Source: Luidia sarsii (taxonomy: Eukaryota > Echinodermata > Asteroidea > Paxillosida > Luidiidae). Taken from it: a stretch of 64,000 nt of DNA. The DNA lies in contig OX465119.1 in assembly GCA_949987565.1 (NCBI GenBank), forward strand, positions 7,886,194-7,950,193, given 5' to 3'. The notes below the pieces were generated by a model. That model made no database searches. It worked only from the letters and a program-made list of their open reading frames with translations, and was not told the origin of the DNA. The number at the start of each line of letters is the position of its first letter. Position 1 is the first letter of the stretch. Below, piece by piece: positions 31,726 to 42,500 of this stretch. The translations under genes and the position numbers were made by a program.

Positions 31726-33307
31726 AAGAGGAGGGATGAAACTCCCAAACGGGCAGGTCATCGGTTGGGCTATTTTCATTAGGGGTGATTAGCAAATACA
31801 TTTTTCGGTTAACAGAAACAGAAAATTAAAGAAAAGAATGGAAAGGAATGTAAAATATGAAGCTTCAAGAAACATTAATATTCAAGTATCGAAACTGGGA
31901 GGCTCCAGTATACGAAATAAATAAAAAAAAATTCTAACAACATGGCCCATGGAAGTAGATTTAATGTGCTGCACCCTTTCCTCGCTCACAAGGGTGCAGC
32001 AGACTAATTCCATCCAAGATGGCTCCGCCGAGCTGACTATCCATGGATCCACAACCAATAAGGGGGCTTTGGAGGCTAATTAACTGATATCAGGAATAGG
32101 TGAAGCTTAAGACAACCTGAGGGTTCACTCTTCAATTTGGTATGTAATTTGGACCATATCCGGCTTTAAATGTGGCCCTATTTGGCTATAGAAGTGGAGG
32201 GGTCCACCCCAAAATCCTTGCAGAAATTCGGCTTGGACGGCTACACATTTCGGAGGTGTTTTTTTCTGGGGGTAAATAGCAAAAAATATAATCTGCTAAG
32301 GGCAATAAAATTTAAAAGAATCTGAGAGATGAAAGGTCGAAACTACAATTTTCAGTACAGCTACAAGAACCGAGAAACTTTTGAGTGTGGGATAATTAGC
32401 TTTGAAAGTAAGTGTTTTTGTACAGTGATCGATTGGAGCTCGATTCAGTGTTCTGCACCCACAGCGAAACCACAAAGGCCAACCCCAAAGCCCGCCGCCA
32501 ACGGCCATAGGCCTGCCCATTATAATCCGCTTTGCCTATTTTCAGTGTCAGATGTGGTAAGTTACTTACGTAAGTCAAGTAGCCTAGTGTAGAAACCTTC
32601 GGCTAGCAACATGCAGGTCCGTGGTTCGAGGCTTCAGGATGTTTTTCGTTATTTTTTTCTCGGCACGAACCCGCATGCAGTATACGGTGTTTTAAAAACT
32701 CCCACAAACACCAACGTCGCATGTGGCGCATGCAGATGGGTCGGTGTGATGCTGGGACTGTTCTCATAATCCAGGTTCGCGTCTTCGTACAGCTAGGGAC
32801 ACATGCTTTTGGTCGACTCGGCGGCCAAGGTCTAGGGGCCGCTGTGTTTCCTCCCTTACATGGCGCAGGGTCTACGGGCCTACATGGATGAGGGCAGGGA
32901 AGGACGTGCGGTGGACCGGTACCGAGGCCGTATGAGCTCTAATAGATCCGTGCACACGGGACGACCCTGGAGGTCCCGGGAGATCTGAAAGCTTGGTCTG
33001 ACACCGCATAACTTTTTGCCCCCCAATGTTCTGATTTTTTGAATCTCCTGATGACGGCCAGAGCATACTTGTCGAAACGTCGAGTTACCACTCAGGTTCT
33101 TTTCAGAACCAAACCTCTTCCTTTAAGAGAACTGATACATGGTGTCACCGCAAACCTTCCTATATTGATTCACCCACCATGCAAAGCCTTAAGTCTGATT
33201 TTTTAAAATTCAAGTATCGAAACTGGGAGGCTCCGGTATACAAAATAAATGAACGTGAATTAACACGTTTTTTTCTTACAACATGGCCTATGGAAGTAGA
33301 TTTAATG

Positions 33308-33342
33308 TGCTGCACCCTTTCCTCGCTCACAAGGGTGCAGCA
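33308..33342 (+). repeat. 12-bp perfect hairpin in each satellite unit (example in unit 2)
   Basis: TGCTGCACCCTT and AAGGGTGCAGCA are exact complements around an 11-base loop. It lies about 100 bases into the unit and appears unchanged in every unit I compared. Confidence 0.9.
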
Positions 33343-33919
33343 GACTAATTCCATCCAAGATGGCTCCGCCGAGCTGACTATCATAAAGTGTGGATCCACA
33401 ACCAATAAGAGGTTTTTGGAGGCTAATTAACTGATATAAGGAATAGGTGAAGCTTAAGACAACCCGAGGGTTCACTCTTCAATTTGGTATGTAATTTGGA
33501 CCATATCCGGCTTTAAATGTGGCCCTATTTGGCTATAGAAGTGGAGGGGTCCATCCCAAAATCCTTGCAGAAATTCGGCTTGGACGGCTACACATTTCGG
33601 GGGTGTTTTTTTCTGGGGGTAAATAGCCAAAAATATAATCTGCTAAGGGCACTAGAATTTAAAAGAATCTCGGAGAGATGAAAGGTCCAAACTACAATTT
33701 TCAGTACAGCTACAAGAACCGAGAAACTTTTGAGTGTGGGATAGTTAGCTTTGAAAATAAGTGTTTTTGTACAGTGATCAATTGGAGCTCGATTCAGTGT
33801 TCTGCAGCCACTGAGAAACCCCAAAGGCCAACCCAAAGCCCGCCGCCAACGGCCATAGGCCTGCCTATTATAATCCACTTTGTCTATTTCAGTGTCAGAT
33901 GTGTTAAGTTACTTACGTA

Positions 33920-33990
33920 AGTCGGGTAGCCTAGTGTAGAAACCTTCGGCTAGCAACATGCAGGTTCGTGGTTCGAGGCTTTGGGATGTT
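33920..33990 (+). promoter_or_regulatory. tRNA-like head with Pol III A and B boxes (example in unit 2)
   Basis: TAGCCTAGTGT at 33927 matches the A-box consensus TRGYNNARNNG except at its last base. GGTTCGAGGC at 33970 contains a full B box GWTCRANNC. They start 43 bases apart, the tRNA spacing. The T-arm and acceptor stem no longer pair well, so this is a tRNA-derived SINE head and not a tRNA gene. It recurs about 720 bases into each unit. Confidence 0.75.
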
Positions 33991-34387
33991 TTTCGTTATT
34001 TTTTTCTCGGCACGAACCAGCAGTATAAGGTGTTTTAAAAAACTCCCACAGACACCAACGTCGCATGTGGCGCATGCAGATGGGTCGGTGTGATGCTGGG
34101 ACTGTTCTCATAATCCAGGTTCGCGTCTTCGTACAGGGACACATGCTTTTGGTCGACTCGGCGGCCAAGGTCTAGGGGCCGCTGTGTTTCCTCCCTCACA
34201 TGGCGCAGGGTCTACGGGCCTATATGGATGAGGGCAGGGAAGGACGTGCGGTGGACCGGTACCGAGGCCGTATGAGCTCTAATAGATCCGTGCACACGGG
34301 ACGACCCTGGAGGTCCCGGGAGATCTGAAAGCTTGGTCTGACACCGCATAACTTTTTGCCCCCCAATGTTCTGATTTTTTGAATCTC

Positions 34388-34421
34388 CTGATGACGGCCA
34401 GAGCATACTTGTCGAAACGTC
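34388..34421 (+). ncRNA. hammerhead-like ribozyme core (example in unit 2)
   Basis: CTGATGA (34388-34394) is followed by a hairpin GGCCA...TTGTC and GAAACGTC (34414-34421). CTGATGA, GAAA and a GTC cleavage triplet are the conserved parts of the hammerhead, and the palindrome ACGT between GAAA and C is typical of minimal type I forms in animal retroelements, which act as dimers. CTC before and GAG after could start stem I. Against it: an extra C follows CTGATGA, so stem II does not close with the usual G-C pair, and the array has CTTGTC where the dispersed copy has CTGGTC, weakening the stem. Probably a decayed or weak ribozyme. Confidence 0.45.
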
Positions 34422-34434
34422 GAGTTACCACTCA

Positions 34435-34450
34435 GGTTCTTTTCAGAACC
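34435..34450 (+). other. histone-type 3' stem-loop (example in unit 2)
   Basis: GGTTCTTTTCAGAACC has a 6-bp stem and a TTTC loop and fits the histone mRNA consensus GGYYYUUHUHARRRCC at all 16 positions. CCACTCA precedes it and AAACC follows, where histone genes have ACC. It occurs in all 24 units (33095-33110 in unit 1) and in the dispersed copy at 4634-4619, where ACAC follows. No histone frame is near. In this setting it may be a tail structure of a retroelement. Confidence 0.7.
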
Positions 34451-36570
34451 AAACCTCTTCCTTTAAGAGAACTGATACATGGTGTCACCGCAAACCTTCC
34501 TATATTGATTCACCCACCATGCAAAGCCTTAAGTCTGATTTTTTAAAATTCAAGTATCGAAACTGGGAGGCTCCGGTATACAAAATAAATGAACGTGAAT
34601 TAACACGTTTTTTCTTACAACATGGCCTATGGAAGTAGATTTAATGTGCTGCACCCTTTCCTCGCTCACAAGGGTGCAGCAGACTAATTCCATCCAAGAT
34701 GGCTCCGCCGAGCTGACTATCATAAAGTGTGGATCCACAACCAATAAGAGATTTTTGGATGCTAATTAACTGATATAAGGAATAGGTGAAGCTTAAGACA
34801 ACCCGAGGGTTCACTCTTCAATTTGGTATGTAATTTGGACCATATCCGGCTTTAAATGTGGCCCTATTTGGCTATAGAAGTGGAGGGGTCCATCCCAAAA
34901 TCCTTGCAGAAATTCGGCTTGGACGGCTACACATTTCGGGGGTGTTTTTTTCTGGGGGTAAATAGCAAAAAATATAATCTGCTAAGGGCACTAGAATTTA
35001 AAAGAATCTCGGAGAGATGAAAGGTCGAAACTACAATTTTCAGTACAGCTACAAGAACCGAGAAACTTTTGAGTGTGGGATAGTTAGCTTTGAAAGTAAG
35101 TGTTTTTGTACAGTGATCAATGGGAGCTCGATTCAGTGTTCTGCAGCCACTGCGAAACCCCAAAGGCCAACCCAAAGCCCGCCGCCAACGGCCACAGGCC
35201 TGCCCATTATAATCCACTTTGCCTTTTTCAGTGTCAGATGTGGTAAGTTACTTAGTAAGTCAGGTAGCCTAGGGTAGAAACCTTCGGCTAGCAACATGCA
35301 GGTTCGTGGTTCGAGGCTTGGGGATGTTTTTCGTTATTTATTTCTCGGCACGAACCAGCAGTATAAGGTGTTTTAAAAAACTCCCACAGACACCAACGTC
35401 GCATGTGGCGCATGCAGATGGGTCGGTGTGATGCTGGGACTGTTCTCATAATCCAGGTTCGCGTCTTCGTACAGGGACACATGCTTTTGGTCGACTCGGC
35501 GGCCAAGGTCTAGTGGCCGCTGTGTTTCCTCCCTCACATGGCGCAGGGTCTACGGGCCTATATGGATGAGGGCAGGGAAGGACGTGCGGTGGACCGGTAC
35601 CGAGGCCGTATGAGCTCTTATAGATCCGTGCACACGGGACGACCCTGGAGGTCCCGGGAGATCTGAAAGCTTGGTCTGACACCGCATAACTTTTTGCCCC
35701 CCAATGTTCTGATTTTTTGAATCTCCTGATGACGGCCAGAGCATACTTGTCGAAACGTCGAGTTACCACTCAGGTTCTTTTCAGAACCAAACCTCTTCCT
35801 TTAAGAGAACTGATACATGGTGTCACCGCAAACCTTCCTATATTGATTCACCCACCATGCAAAGCCTTAAGTCTGATTTTTTAAAATTCAAGTATCGAAA
35901 CTGGGAGGCTCCGGTATACAAAATAAATGAACGTGAATTAACACGTTTTTTTCTTACAACATGGCCCATGGAAGTAGATTTAATGTGCTGCACCCTTTCC
36001 TCGCTCACAAGGGTGCAGCAGACTAATTCCATCCAAGATGGCTCCGCCGAGCTGACTATCATAAAGTGTGGATCCACAACCAATAAGAGGTTTTTGGAGG
36101 CTAATTAACTGATATAAGGAATAGGTGAAGCTTAAGACAACCCGAGGGTTCACTCTTCAATTTGGTATGTAATTTGGACCATATCCGGCTTTAAATGTGG
36201 CCCTATTTGGCTAAAGAAGTGGAGGGGTCCATCCCAAAATCCTTGCAGAAATTCGGCTTGGACGGCTACACATTTCGGGGGTGTTTTTTTCTGGGGGTAA
36301 ATAGCCAAAAATATAATCTGCTAAGGGCACTAGATTTTAAAAGAATCTCGGAGAGATGAAAGGTCCAAACTACAATTTTCAGTACAGCTACAAGAACCGA
36401 GAAACTTTTGAGTGTGGGATAGTTAGCTTTGAAAGTAAGTGTTTTTGTACAGTGATCAATGGGAGCTCGATTCAGTGTTCTGCAGCCACTGCGAAACCCC
36501 AAAGGCCAACCCAAAGCCCGCCGCCAACGGCCATAGGCCTGCCCATTATAATCCACTTTGCCTATTTCAG

Positions 36571-36581
36571 TGTCAGATGTG
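36571..36581 (+). other. 11-nt interval framed by strong splice signals (example in unit 4)
   Basis: CTATTTCAG, a good acceptor, and GTAAGTTAC, a good donor, enclose TGTCAGATGTG. It is present in most units; in the A units the donor reads GTTAAG and is lost. It could act as a micro-exon or a splice decoy if the array is transcribed. Confidence 0.4.
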
Positions 36582-39500
36582 GTAAGTTACGTAGTAAGTC
36601 AGGTAGCCTAGTGTAGAAACCTTCGGCTAGCAACATGCAGGTTCGTGGTTCGAGGCTTGGGGATGTTTTTCGTTATTTTTTTCTCGGCACGAACCCGCAG
36701 TATAAGGTGTTTTAAAAACTCCCACAAACACCAACGTCGCATGTGGCGCATGCAGATGGGTCGGTGTGATGCTGGGACTGTTCTCATAATCCAGGTTCGC
36801 GTCTTCGTACAGGGACACATGCTTTTGGTCGACTCGGCGGCCAAGGTCTAGGGGCCGCTGTGTTTCCTCCCTCACATGGCGCAGGGTCTACGGGCCTATA
36901 TGGATGAGGGCAGGGAAGGACGTGCGGTGGACCGGTACCGAGGCCGTATGAGCTCTAATAGATCCGTGCACACGGGACGACCCTGGAGGTCCCGGGAGAT
37001 CTGAAAGCTTGGTCTGACACCGCATAACTTTTTGCCCCCCAATGTTCTGATTTTTTGAATCTCCTGATGACGGCCAGAGCATACTTGTCGAAACGTCGAG
37101 TTACCACTCAGGTTCTTTTCAGAACCAAACCTCTTCCTTTAAGAGAACTGATACATGGTGTCACCGCAAACCTTCCTATATTGATTCACCCACCATGCAA
37201 AGCCTTAAGTCTGATTTTTTAAAATTCAAGTATCGAAACTGGGAGGCTCCGGTATACAAAATAAATGAACGTGAATTAACACGTTTTTTTCTTACAACAT
37301 GGCCTATGGAAGTAGATTTAATGTGCTGCACCCTTTCCTCGCTCACAAGGGTGCAGCAGACTAATTCCATCCAAGATGGCTCCGCCGAGCTGACTATCAT
37401 AAAGTGTGGATCCACAACCAATAAGAGGTTTTTGGAGGCTAATTAACTGATATAAGGAATAGGTGAAGCTTAAGACAACCCGAGGGTTCACTCTTCAATT
37501 TGGTATGTAATTTGGACCATATCCGGCTTTAAATGTGGCCCTATTTGGCTATAGAAGTGGAGGGGTCCATCCCAAAATCCTTGCAGAAATTCGGCTTGGA
37601 CGGCTACACATTTCGGGGGTGTTTTTTTCTGGGGGTAAATAGCCAAAAATATAATCTGCTAAGGGCACTAGAATTTAAAAGAATCTCGGAGAGATGAAAG
37701 GTCCAAACTACAATTTTCAGTACAGCTACAAGAACCGAGAAACTTTTGAGTGTGGGATAGTTAGCTTTGAAAATAAGTGTTTTTGTACAGTGATCAATTG
37801 GAGCTCGATTCAGTGTTCTGCAGCCACTGAGAAACCCCAAAGGCCAACCCAAAGCCCGCCGCCAACGGCCATAGGCCTGCCTATTATAATCCACTTTGTC
37901 TATTTCAGTGTCAGATGTGTTAAGTTACTTACGTAAGTCGGGTAGCCTAGTGTAGAAACCTTCGGCTAGCAACATGCAGGTTCGTGGTTCGAGGCTTTGG
38001 GATGTTTTTCGTTATTTTTTTCTCGGCACGAACCAGCAGTATAAGGTGTTTTAAAAAACTCCCACAGACACCAACGTCGCATGTGGCGCATGCAGATGGG
38101 TCGGTGTGATGCTGGGACTGTTCTCATAATCCAGGTTCGCGTCTTCGTACAGGGACACATGCTTTTGGTCGACTCGGCGGCCAAGGTCTAGGGGCCGCTG
38201 TGTTTCCTCCCTCACATGGCGCAGGGTCTACGGGCCTATATGGATGAGGGCAGGGAAGGACGTGCGGTGGACCGGTACCGAGGCCGTATGAGCTCTAATA
38301 GATCCGTGCACACGGGACGACCCTGGAGGTCCCGGGAGATCTGAAAGCTTGGTCTGACACCGCATAACTTTTTGCCCCCCAATGTTCTGATTTTTTGAAT
38401 CTCCTGATGACGGCCAGAGCATACTTGTCGAAACGTCGAGTTACCACTCAGGTTCTTTTCAGAACCAAACCTCTTCCTTTAAGAGAACTGATACATGGTG
38501 TCACCGCAAACCTTCCTATATTGATTCACCCACCATGCAAAGCCTTAAGTCTGATTTTTTAAAATTCAAGTATCGAAACTGGGAGGCTCCGGTATACAAA
38601 ATAAATGAACGTGAATTAACACGTTTTTTTCTTACAACATGGCCCATGGAAGTAGATTTAATGTGCTGCACCCTTTCCTCGCTCACAAGGGTGCAGCAGA
38701 CTAATTCCATCCAAGATGGCTCCGCCGAGCTGACTATCATAAAGTGTGGATCCACAACCAATAAGAGATTTTTGGATGCTAATTAACTGATATAAGGAAT
38801 AGGTGAAGCTTAAGACAACCCGAGGGTTCACTCTTCAATTTGGTATGTAATTTGGACCATATCCGGCTTTAAATGTGGCCCTATTTGGCTATAGAAGTGG
38901 AGGGGTCCATCCCAAAATCCTTGCAGAAATTCGGCTTGGACGGCTACACATTTCGGGGGTGTTTTTTTCTGGGGGTAAATAGCAAAAAATATAATCTGCT
39001 AAGGGCACTAGAATTTAAAAGAATCTCGGAGAGATGAAAGGTCCAAACTACAATTTTCAGTACAGCTACAAGAACCGAGAAACTTTTGAGTGTGGGATAG
39101 TTAGCTTTGAAAGTAAGTGTTTTTGTACAGTGATCAATGGGGAGCTCGATTCAGTGTTCTGCAGCCACTGCGAAACCCCAAAGGCCAACCCAAAGCCCGC
39201 CGCCAACGGCCACAGGCCTGCCCATTATAATCCACTTTGCCTTTTTCAGTGTCAGATGTGGTAAGTTACTTAGTAAGTCAGGTAGCCTAGGGTAGAAACC
39301 TTCGGCTAGCAACATGCAGGTTCGTGGTTCGAGGCTTGGGGATGTTTTTCGTTATTTATTTCTCGGCACGAACCAGCAGTATAAGGTGTTTAAAAAAACT
39401 CCCACAGACACCAACGTCGCATGTGGCGCATGCAGATGGGTCGGTGTGATGCTGGGACTGTTCTCATAATCCAGGTTCGCGTCTTCGTACAGGGACACAT

Positions 39501-42500
39501 GCTTTTGGTCGACTCGGCGGCCAAGGTCTAGTGGCCGCTGTGTTTCCTCCCTCACATGGCGCAGGGTCTACGGGCCTATATGGATGAGGGCAGGGAAGGA
39601 CGTGCGGTGGACCGGTACCGAGGCCGTATGAGCTCTTATAGATCCGTGCACACGGGACGACCCTGGAGGTCCCGGGAGATCTGAAAGCTTGGTCTGACAC
39701 CGCATAACTTTTTGCCCCCCAATGTTCTGATTTTTTGAATCTCCTGATGACGGCCAGAGCATACTTGTCGAAACGTCGAGTTACCACTCAGGTTCTTTTC
39801 AGAACCAAACCTCTTCCTTTAAGAGAACTGATACATGGTGTCACCGCAAACCTTCCTATATTGATTCACCCACCATGCAAAGCCTTAAGTCTGATTTTTT
39901 AAAATTCAAGTATCGAAACTGGGAGGCTCCGGTATACAAAATAAATGAACGTGAATTAACACGTTTTTTTCTTACAACATGGCCCATGGAAGTAGATTTA
40001 ATGTGCTGCACCCTTTCCTCGCTCACAAGGGTGCAGCAGACTAATTCCATCCAAGATGGCTCCGCCGAGCTGACTATCATAAAGTGTGGATCCACAACCA
40101 ATAAGAGGTTTTTGGAGGCTAATTAACTGATATAAGGAATAGGTGAAGCTTAAGACAACCCGAGGGTTCACTCTTCAATTTGGTATGTAATTTGGACCAT
40201 ATCCGGCTTTAAATGTGGCCCTATTTGGCTAAAGAAGTGGAGGGGTCCATCCCAAAATCCTTGCAGAAATTCGGCTTGGACGGCTACACATTTCGGGGGT
40301 GTTTTTTTCTGGGGGTAAATAGCCAAAAATATAATCTGCTAAGGGCACTAGATTTTAAAAGAATCTCGGAGAGATGAAAGGTCCAAACTACAATTTTCAG
40401 TACAGCTACAAGAACCGAGAAACTTTTGAGTGTGGGATAGTTAGCTTTGAAAGTAAGTGTTTTTGTACAGTGATCAATGGGAGCTCGATTCAGTGTTCTG
40501 CAGCCACTGCGAAACCCCAAAGGCCAACCCAAAGCCCGCCGCCAACGGCCATAGGCCTGCCCATTATAATCCACTTTGCCTATTTCAGTGTCAGATGTGG
40601 TAAGTTACGTAGTAAGTCAGGTAGCCTGGTGTAGAAACCTTCGGCTAGCAACATGCAGGTTCGTGGTTCGAGGCTTGGGGATGTTTTTCGTTATTTTTTT
40701 CTCGGCACGAACCCGCAGTATAAGGTGTTTTAAAAACTCCCACAAACACCAACGTCGCATGTGGCGCATGCAGATGGGTCGGTGTGATGCTGGGACTGTT
40801 CTCATAATCCAGGTTCGCGTCTTCGTACAGGGACACATGCTTTTGGTCGACTCGGCGGCCAAGGTCTAGGGGCCGCTGTGTTTCCTCCCTCACATGGCGC
40901 AGGGTCTACGGGCCTATATGGATGAGGGCAGGGAAGGACGTGCGGTGGACCGGTACCGAGGCCGTATGAGCTCTAATAGATCCGTGCACACGGGACGACC
41001 CTGGAGGTCCCGGGAGATCTGAAAGCTTGGTCTGACACCGCATAACTTTTTGCCCCCCAATGTTCTGATTTTTTGAATCTCCTGATGACGGCCAGAGCAT
41101 ACTTGTCGAAACGTCGAGTTACCACTCAGGTTCTTTTCAGAACCAAACCTCTTCCTTTAAGAGAACTGATACATGGTGTCACCGCAAACCTTCCTATATT
41201 GATTCACCCACCATGCAAAGCCTTAAGTCTGATTTTTTAAAATTCAAGTATCGAAACTGGGAGGCTCCGGTATACAAAATAAATGAACGTGAATTAACAC
41301 GTTTTTTTCTTACAACATGGCCTATGGAAGTAGATTTAATGTGCTGCACCCTTTCCTCGCTCACAAGGGTGCAGCAGACTAATTCCATCCAAGATGGCTC
41401 CGCCGAGCTGACTATCATAAAGTGTGGATCCACAACCAATAAGAGGTTTTTGGAGGCTAATTAACTGATATAAGGAATAGGTGAAGCTTAAGACAACCCG
41501 AGGGTTCACTCTTCAATTTGGTATGTAATTTGGACCATATCCGGCTTTAAATGTGGCCCTATTTGGCTATAGAAGTGGAGGGGTCCATCCCAAAATCCTT
41601 GCAGAAATTCGGCTTGGACGGCTACACATTTCGGGGGTGTTTTTTTCTGGGGGTAAATAGCCAAAAATATAATCTGCTAAGGGCACTAGATTTTAAAAGA
41701 ATCTCGGAGAGATGAAAGGTCCAAACTACAATTTTCAGTACAGCTACAAGAACCGAGAAACTTTTGAGTGTGGGATAGTTAGCTTTGAAAGTAAGTGTTT
41801 TTGTACAGTGATCAATGGGAGCTCGATTCAGTGTTCTGCAGCCACTGCGAAACCCCAAAGGCCAACCCAAAGCCCGCCGCCAACGGCCATAGGCCTGCCC
41901 ATTATAATCCACTTTGCCTATTTCAGTGTCAGATGTGGTAAGTTACGTAGTAAGTCAGGTAGCCTAGTGTAGAAACCTTCGGCTAGCAACATGCAGGTTC
42001 GTGGTTCGAGGCTTGGGGATGTTTTTCTATATTTTTTCTCGGCACGAACCCGCAGTATAAGGTGTTTTAAAAACTCCCACAAACACCAACGTCGCATGTG
42101 GCGCATGCAGATGGGTCGGTGTGATGCTGGGACTGTTCTCATAATCCAGGTTCGCGTCTTCGTACAGGGACACATGCTTTTGGTCGACTCGGCGGCCAAG
42201 GTCTAGGGGCCGCTGTGTTTCCTCCCTCACATGGCGCAGGGTCTACGGGCCTATATGGATGAGGGCAGGGAAGGACGTGCGGTGGACCGGTACCGAGGCC
42301 GTATGAGCTCTAATAGATCCGTGCACACGGGACGACCCTGGAGGTCCCGGGAGATCTGAAAGCTTGGTCTGACACCGCATAACTTTTTGCCCCCCAATGT
42401 TCTGATTTTTTGAATCTCCTGATGACGGCCAGAGCATACTTGTCGAAACGTCGAGTTACCACTCAGGTTCTTTTCAGAACCAAACCTCTTCCTTTAAGAG

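Noticed and set aside
33179..33430. 83-codon frame starting MQSLKSDFLKF, repeated in most satellite units
   Set aside because: Units are nearly identical, so openness is no evidence of selection. Three units carry a one-base deletion in it, and I know no matching family.
33920..33990. Functional tRNA gene
   Set aside because: A and B boxes are present but the acceptor and T stems do not pair. It fits a tRNA-derived SINE head better.
35446..35769. 107-codon minus-strand frame in B-type satellite units
   Set aside because: It opens only where B-type base changes remove stops and overlaps the SINE tail in antisense.
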